Positions 57,066 through 64,000 of a DNA stretch of 64,000 nt are shown here, piece after piece. The translations under genes and the position numbers were made by a program. Position 1 is the first letter of the stretch. Every line of letters starts with the position of its first letter. Source of the stretch: Salvia splendens (lineage: Eukaryota > Streptophyta > Magnoliopsida > Lamiales > Lamiaceae); the NCBI RefSeq assembly GCF_004379255.2, contig NC_056041.1:21669559-21733558 (forward strand). The letters are read 5' to 3'. The notes beneath the pieces were generated by a model that worked only from the letters and a program-made list of their open reading frames with translations, did no database searches and was not told the origin of the DNA.

Positions 57066-57302
57066 CTTCATCCATCCCTTAAAAATAAAAGCTACTTATA
57101 TTTTGAAACGTTCCTTAAAAATAGAAACTTTCTAAATTTTCTATTTTAGGACGTGGACCCTACAATCTACTAACACTACTTTACTCATTTTTCTCTTTCT
57201 CTCTCTTACTTTACTCATTTTTCTTTTCCTCTCTTACTTTACTAATTGTGCATTAAAACATGTACCACTTCAAAGGTTTCTATTTATAAAGGACGGAGGT
57301 AG
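57066..57302. mobile_element. Stowaway-like MITE
   Basis: Left end CTTCATCCATCCCTTAAAAATAAAA, right end TTTATAAAGGACGGAGGTAG, TA on both sides. It lies just upstream of the GH17 pseudogene. Confidence 0.75.
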
Positions 57303-57339
57303 TAATTATTTTGATGGCAAAGACAGGTGTAGATAATTA

Positions 57340-58223
57340 AATTTGGGAAGAGAGAGTGGTGAGAGATTGATACCATCACAAGTTGTGGATTTAGTGTTGC
57401 AAAATGGAGGAGCTATCCTCCAACACTCCGCTTCCTCGAGCAGAACAACGCCCCATTTGTGGTGGACATGATCCTATCAATCGACTTGGAGAAATTCAAG
57501 GTGGACCCGCTCTTCGCCTTCGTAGAGAAGCCAACCCAAGTCATCAAGTCATCTACACGAACATCTTCGAGTTCATGTACGACGCCTTTGTCTGGGCCTT
57601 CTTCAAGATGAAGGCGCCCAAAGGTCATCGTCGGCCAAGTTGGTTGGCCACACCGATGGCTACGCCCGCGGTAATACCTCCAACGCAGAGCGATTCTTCA
57701 AAGGCCTACTACTCCCATATGTGTCGAGCAACAAGGAGACCCAGCTCCACCCCGGGGGCCCATCGACACTTTCGTCCATGCACTTACTGACGAAAACAAA
57801 ATGCCCGACTTTTTCATGCTGCATTGGGGGATCTACAGCTCCAACGGGAAGCCTAAATCCAAGATCGACCTGACAGGTTTAGGTCGGGATATTTACCCAT
57901 CATCAGCCAAGGGGATCATGAGGATGCCAGAGCGGTGGTGCGTCTTCAATGGGAACCGGACAGACTACCTTATGGTGATGAAGCAACATGATTACGCCTG
58001 CAAGAAAACTGATTGCAGTAGTTTGAAATCGGGCAGTTCTTGCAACAACATCAGTTTCAACCAAAACGTGTCGTTCACGTTTAACATGTATTTCCAGTTC
58101 AGATTTCAAGATGAGAAAGCTTTCCGCTTTAATGGCCTAAGCATCATCATAGTCGAGAATCCGTCTACGCCCGAGTGCATGTTACCCATAGAAGTGGTCC
58201 GAGGTGAGCAAGAAAATCATTAA
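57340..58223 (+). pseudogene. GH17-X8 copy 3, truncated and intronless
   Basis: It begins in the exon 1 region (GGGAAGAGAGAGTGG, then LIPSQVVDLVLQNGG-like codons near 57360-57410), then jumps by deletion into the exon 2 region (FLEQNNAPFVVDMI). The exon 2-exon 3 junction, where copies 1 and 2 have an intron after TDG, is continuous here (GWP then GGCTACGCC near 57645-57665). Frames change at about 57650 and 57790. From 57801 an open frame of 140 codons covers the X8 domain (WCVFNGNRTDYLMVMKQHDY) to a stop at 58221-58223. The nucleophile position reads GQVGWP, Gln instead of Glu. Missing introns could mean retroposition or simple intron loss. Signal peptide and GPI tail are absent. Confidence 0.85.
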
Positions 58224-58704
58224 GTAGTAAGTATATAGCAACACAACACATAAGCAACCCCAAGGCCAAAGGATACCATATAAGCTCTAATTGTGTTGTC
58301 TCTCTGTTTTTGCTTTCACTATTGGGGGCATTGTTTTGGAACTGATATACATTCATTACACATAGCATAGAAGTTTTGCATGTGTAGAATGACATCATAA
58401 CTAATGTAAAATTTTTAAAAAATATTTATAGCAAGAAAATGGCAACTTCAAATTTAAGTACTAAGAACCAATTTAATGCAGATTGTATAACAAGACACTT
58501 GTTATAAGAATAAAGATCTTCCCATAAATGAAGAAACAAGATATGTCGTATAAAAAATTACCCATAATTTTAAGATTTAACGAACTTGTTGAAGATCATA
58601 TCACATCTCATGTACCTGCATACAAGCTTCGCATGTGTGCAACCGGGGTTGGAGTAGAAGAGTGTCACGCGACTCTTAATTTAGCTCGAGAGTTTCTTCC
58701 TAAA

Positions 58705-61700
58705 TCATCTCCGAAGTAGCTTCAACACATCCCCAACCAGGTGCAACGAACCCGTGACAAGAACCTGATAATTTCCCATAATTTAAAAGAAGCAGTCAAA
58801 GCAACTAAGCAAAAAACCAACTATTGCAGCACAGTGGTTCATGCTGTAGTTTTACTTTTCAGTTTTCTGTCTTAGAATGATTACCTGAATTCTGAGTGAC
58901 GGGTTTTTCTTCACGCAGTCCCTTAGCCAATTGATTGTCATTGGCAGGGAAGAGACCACTGCGCTGCAACCGGCTGCATCATTGTCAAGGAACCCGCGAG
59001 GTGGAACACTATCTGGGATTCTCGCCTCAAGATTCTTGTTAACAGCGTCTGCATAGGGGGGGAACAGATATTTAATGAAAAGTCCAACAATTCAGAAAGT
59101 AAGAGATGAAAGTTACCTTTTCTATGAATGATGTTTTCCCAAACTCTTTGAAGGTTGAACTGCCAAGATAAATCCTTGGGAGGTGTCCCTGAAGGAACGG
59201 AGGAGGCAGAAGTCACCTTCGTGTAAGACGAGATGCCAGGAACGAAAATGGCTTTCGCAAAATGTGTGCCTGAATACAAGTCGTGGTTACTCTTATTTCA
59301 AAAGGCTCATACATACACATACACATAGTCACATATATATAGTGATCAAATGGAGGATCAGATTGTACCCGACGATACACAGGTATCAACAAGTATCGGT
59401 AGAAGGCTTTGGGGATCTCTGACATCCATACAGTTGAACAGAAGAATCTGCAATTCGAAATACTGCAAATGAGATATGATATTAATACAAGGGGAAGATC
59501 CTCACGAACAGGACCAGAAAATCTGACCTTTTTGGATGTTTTTCCATTAACATCACCGTTGCCCCAAACTTCTTTCGATGTTTTCTCTTTGACAGCACTT
59601 GAAAACCACCTGGCACAAGCCTCTATGCTTTCAGGACTGTGAGCACCGTCCAAGTAAAAAACGAGATCCCCTGAAGTATTTTCAGCCTCGCTAGCCATTG
59701 CAGAAGACGATACTGCAGAGTCACGAACAATCTCAGCCCTTCCAGAGAGACGCGCTGTTTGAAGACCTTTAAGAAATGCATCAGGTATGTTGTCTTCCTC
59801 GCCGGGCTGATCAACGTAAAAATTTGTTACTGGTTTAATCAATTGGGTCTGCAAAGATAATTAGTCCTAATTGAACTGCGATAGATTATCACTGACATGC
59901 TGGAGTATTTTCTCCCAATTCCCTGTACTCTGGAGCCAGCTTTTGCAAAGTGCACTGGCAAGACCAGCATTCGTGAATTGGTGATCGCCAGACAAGCTTA
60001 GTTCTGTCCCTTTTAAATTACTACGATCAAGAGGAGCAACGACTTCCAATGGGACCTGTAGCAAGCCTAATAGCCTTAGAAAAGATTTGTTCATACAATA
60101 CATTTCCTGGAGTGATGGATTAAAATATTTAAGCACAAATGCACAAAGCTAAGTGCTGGAAAATTTGCTCGTGTGATTTTTCCCAACAAGAAATAGCACA
60201 GATATGCATCATTATCTATTTGCTATGTTGAAACATATTAGACAATCAGAAACAAGTACAACTGGCACAATGGAAAAGGAAATAAGCTTTAGAAATAAGT
60301 CTCAATGGAATAATAGCATGATGCCAATAAATACACGACATGTCATATGATGATAAAAGATTAGGGGATATCATAAACATATAAATCAAGATTGAAGAAA
60401 GGTTGAAAATACCATCAAATCCCTCGCCTTTTGTTGAAGAACATCCATTGCTTCAGAGGGTTGTGTTACCGTGAATGCAGGCACGTGAGGCTTAAGGAGT
60501 AGAGAATCCATCAACCCGTTTCAGAAAAAACTTGAAAATTGGAAGTACTTAGACAATCTCTCACAAAGTAGAAACCTCAATCATTTTGGCTTACCTTTAA
60601 GATTCCAGCTTTGTGAGAAGCAATCTGCTCCAGCGTATCTCCTGCAAGTCATTGTTAACACACATAAGTTGATAGCTATATGTGAACAAACAGATGGACA
60701 ATGAACATGGATGTATAAGGCAGAACCGAGCGTTTCCATATGATCCATGCCCAGTGGACTTACACCACAGACAACGGGATTCTTGATCTGCAAAATTTAT
60801 TGCCAAAGGATATCAAAGTAACTAAACACAAAACTAATTTACTATATATATATATACAAGAGTGTACAGTTAAGTTTTACGAGGTTGACTATGACAGTAT
60901 AAAAAACATTTAAAATAGAACAATTACCACATTTGTTGAGTCCCTGGTACCCCCAAGGCCAACTTCAATGATAGCAACATCTACCTACGAGTACATGCAC
61001 CTATTTAATAATTAATTCAAAGATAAAATGTATGCATATATATGCTCGAATACATTGAATACTATAAAAGTCTTCAGGTTTAAAACTATAGCTATAGAGT
61101 AGTCGTGTGCGTGTGTGTCTCATCTTTGTGCATGTTTATGCAGGAGAGAGGGAGGGAGAATAAAGCTTAAATTGGATATTGATTTGGTACCTTTTCACAA
61201 GCAAAAATTTTGAAGGCCAATACAGTAAGAAACTGGAAAAGTGGAGGCATAGGCAAGTCATCTGTGATATTCCGCTGTTTACAAAAATTTCCATGGTCTG
61301 GTCAGTCCAACATCGGAAATTTATATAGGCCAACAAACAAAGAGATCAAAATCAATGAATTCTATATCCACCCTAACACTTATAAGGTGAAGTCTATAGC
61401 TCCCTGCTGAACGCCCGTGGCTTGGCAGGGGAGAAATAGAAAATCACGACAACACATGAATCTGCATCTTTTCAGAATTATACAGCTAGGAGCTATAGCA
61501 AAGAGATCAAAATCAATGAATTCAAGAAAGAATACCTTCAGCTGGTTCCAGCATTCCCAGAAGTAGTGGAGAAACTTTTCTTCAGATATATCCTGCCTAT
61601 GAGCCAGGGAGTAGAGAATGAGGAAACAAAAAAGTATCGTGATTTTTAGATCCAGCTATTACAAGAAATATGGCATATCATCAATCATTTCAATTCCAAT

Positions 61701-62877
61701 ATATCAAAAGAGTTGAAGGGCTTATGGAGAATTTGAAACCCTTTCTCTGTATCACCCCTACCTCATTTTTTACCCAAGTTGCTGGCATGTTCTAAAACAA
61801 CCTTTACTTATAAAAGAAAAAATAAATTATTATAAGCATTAAAAAATGCTAACCCATCCAGACGAAATCTTTCTCTCACATCAATTAAGTGTGGCGAGGT
61901 AAATAATCCAGTTCTGAATCCACTCTCTCTTAGAATTGCCTCACAAAATGAGCATGTCGAACCCTGAGTATGAAAGGTGAGTAGAAACAAAAGAAACAAG
62001 AGGATGAGAAACCTGCAAAAAAAACCTCGAAACCGAGTTCATTATTTTATCCAAATATACATTTTTTTGCTCATAATACAGAAACAAATTACATGTATAA
62101 TGAAAATAAAATTATCATATTACTACATTAGTACCTTCCCTTTAGTCCCAGCAACATGGATGATTTTAAGTCCGCCTATAGGTTCTTCCAAACCCAAAAT
62201 CTGCAGGAAAAAAAAAGCATATTGTAACTTTAGTTTTGGCAACTTCTAAAAGCAACAACAATCATCATGCATAAGGCTATCATACAAATCCGTCTACCAA
62301 AAGATGCTTTTGTAAGTTTCACATTATAACAATGACCAAATTTGAAAAATAAATACAAAATTATAATTTCCTCTACAAAGTGTTACCTTAACATACATCT
62401 CCATCCTCTCTAATTTGCTATACTTATTACTGATTGTTTGCACATCCCCTCGTCGTTTGGTAGTAATGAGAGAGGAAAGAGCCTCCATCGTTGCTTCATA
62501 TGTAGGATGTAAGTGCTCTGCATTTTCTGCGACGACCGTGTTCATCTCCATATGTTCCTGAGCCAGTGATGAGACCTCCCTCACTCCAAAACCTGGAATG
62601 TTGGAAGAAACAACTTACGAAAATCCCCAGCAAAGTATGAACAAGATATCTAACTCTATGCATAACAGTTTAGGGCAAGTAAGCACATAAGTATACCCTT
62701 GAGACTTATTTGTTGAGAATGGAACCTTTTGCTTCCTACTATATCAACCACAGCCAGGCAAGCAGGGAAGCATGAAGTTGCCCATGTCAGTCTCGAGGGA
62801 ACGATGAGCTCTTTTTTACGGAAGCTTGAATTTTCAATCGACCCCGGCCTCAGAAAGAGATTCTTATAGTTGAGCAT
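58705..62877 (-). CDS. Folylpolyglutamate synthase (FPGS), organelle type
   Basis: Sixteen exons on the minus strand: 62877-62697, 62592-62387, 62200-62135, 61963-61854, 61596-61536, 61274-61191, 60984-60928, 60787-60727, 60641-60595, 60490-60413, 60055-59897, 59848-59528, 59447-59369, 59269-59117, 59048-58885, 58764-58705; phases agree throughout and give 628 residues. The enzyme adds gamma-linked glutamates to tetrahydrofolate with ATP, retaining folates in the compartment. Visible motifs: ATP-binding loop GTKGKGSTC (147-155, split by intron 3), then [43 protein letters not shown], and [16 protein letters not shown]. The first 60 residues are rich in Ser, Arg and Lys with few acids, suggesting a mitochondrial or plastid presequence. 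No stop or shift was found. The C-terminus is [19 protein letters not shown]. Confidence 0.93.
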
Positions 62878-63335
62878 AGATCAACCAAATCCTAAGATGA
62901 AGAAGCATTAATTCTGAATTTATGAAAAACAAGGACTTGTCAATGAATCATTATGAGTTGAAGAAATTGACAATTTTTTCACCTATAACTCAGATTACAA
63001 AGAAGACAATTCTCTTAATCATTTGAAACAAATAAATCACTAAACTTATCGGTGATTCTAATTAAATGTCTTTGAAATAAAGCCAGGAAGATTGCGATTG
63101 CATACATTAAATGACTGTGTAAGTGCAATTTCAAATTCAACATAAGGCAGTAGCATTCAGATTTTGCCAGATTCAAAACTCTATTCGAAAATAACATCGG
63201 AAAATCAAATTCATCTTACTTGAAAGGTGAAAAAGCAGTCTAGAAACTGAGATAAATCGATACTTGCAAGTAATAAAAAAGGCTAACTTAGAAAAATGAA
63301 GATAGTTAGTTAGATATGGCATTGCTGTACAGTAT

Positions 63336-63336
<1 letters not shown>
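62878..63336. other. 5' region of the FPGS gene
   Basis: Leader and promoter side of FPGS (minus strand). A possible leader intron cannot be excluded. No other coding sequence. Confidence 0.4.

Positions 63337-63370
<34 letters not shown>
63337..63370. repeat. (GT)n microsatellite
   Basis: About 17 GT units followed by GAGAG, about 460 bp upstream of the FPGS start codon. Confidence 0.97.
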
Positions 63371-63372
<2 letters not shown>

Positions 63373-64000
63373 AGTATTATTATCTGTCGTCGGCGAACTT
63401 TATATTCCGTTGACGCCGCATTATCGAAATAGGACTGTTCTACCCTTCGTTATCTCACGCATTAAATTATCCAAATATGACGGTTCTACCCTTCGGTTCT
63501 AATTTTTAGTTGGGGTTTTTTTGAATAGAAAGATTAAAAATTTTGTTAAATAGAATAAGTGAAAGATAAAATAAAATACAAGATAATAAAGTAAAACTGA
63601 TTAAATGTTTTGGTTTTGGGTTTCTTTTAAGTTTTTTTTTTGCTAAAAAGAAAACATCTGATTCCATCTATTGTATTTTTTTTACTTTACTCTCTTTTCT
63701 TTGTCTTGCTTTATTCTCTCATCTACTTTATTTAACTCATTAAAGTACTTAACACAAGTTTCTTAACTATCGTGTTGAAAAAAAACGCATCAAATAACGT
63801 GGGAGACGTAGGGACTAGGGAGTATATTTTAGTAAGTTTCCATTAATTACGAGAAATTAGGTACTATGAGTCGGACCATTTAATTGCATTTAAAGAGGAT
63901 CCTAATTTACCTAACCCTGAATTATCCAACTCACCGTCAACATACGACTGTTAGGAATCTCGAATAGTATCAAACTCGTGCTAATTACTTTAGTTTAATT
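63371..64000. other. Intergenic DNA
   Basis: A short duplicated word TTCTACCCTTCG(T/G)T occurs at about 63440 and 63485. About 63540-63825 looks like a degraded Stowaway-type MITE (GGGAGACGTAGGGACTAGGGAGTA at its right). No gene. Confidence 0.4.

Overview
The window is nuclear DNA of a flowering plant, probably a eudicot. It is AT-rich with islands of GC-richer coding sequence, its genes are split by short GT-AG introns, and plant-type mobile elements (Ty3/gypsy, Ty1/copia, PIF/Harbinger, hAT, CACTA, Stowaway-like) fill most of the rest. Best-fit host genes are all plant families: penta-EF-hand calcium sensor, eIF3e, PAP16-type phosphatase, GPI-anchored GH17-X8 beta-glucanase, and folylpolyglutamate synthase. 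I cannot name the species; the protein sequences look asterid to me, but that is only an impression.

Layout. 1-3.0 kb is a stack of transposon remnants: LTR end, Harbinger ORF1 relic, TRIM remnant, and an element with long terminal inverted repeats. 3.77-6.27 kb holds a seven-exon gene of unknown function with a coiled coil; its C-terminal Rho_N/SAP-like part is out of frame. 7.8-8.4 kb has two Stowaway-like MITEs. 10.48-12.48 kb is a complete-ended PIF/Harbinger element with a frameshifted transposase, ending 53 bp before the TATA box of an intact five-exon penta-EF-hand gene (12.6-14.4 kb). 15.3-18.5 kb carries an LTR-like insertion inside a tandem duplication and a hAT-type relic.

18,835-29,669 is a very young Ty3/gypsy element of the Tat type: LTRs differ at one base in 564 and a 5-bp target duplication is intact. 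It has gag-protease, an in-frame UAG followed by a TMV-type readthrough context, a pol with dual RNase H and one frameshift, two tandem-repeat arrays, and antisense genes including a spliced one.

30.1-33.0 kb is an eIF3e homolog with all eight exons recognisable but exon 5 broken by a 31-bp duplication and a 2-bp loss. 36.2-37.2 kb is a truncated PAP16-like fragment on the minus strand. 37.6-38.6 kb is a hAT transposase relic with a hAT MITE inserted in it. 39.4-40.6 kb is a composite inverted-repeat element.

42-58.2 kb is a local GH17-X8 gene cluster. Two intact tandem copies, separated by a decayed copia element, both lack the two catalytic glutamates, so they look like non-hydrolytic pseudoenzymes. 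A third, intronless copy is a pseudogene. A mini-CACTA element lies downstream of copy 2. 58.7-62.9 kb is an apparently complete 16-exon folylpolyglutamate synthase gene on the minus strand with an organelle-type presequence.

The genes do not form a pathway. The most interesting themes are the GH17 pseudoenzyme pair, the readthrough-type stop and spliced antisense gene in the young Tat element, and the transposon that has become the immediate upstream promoter of the calcium sensor.
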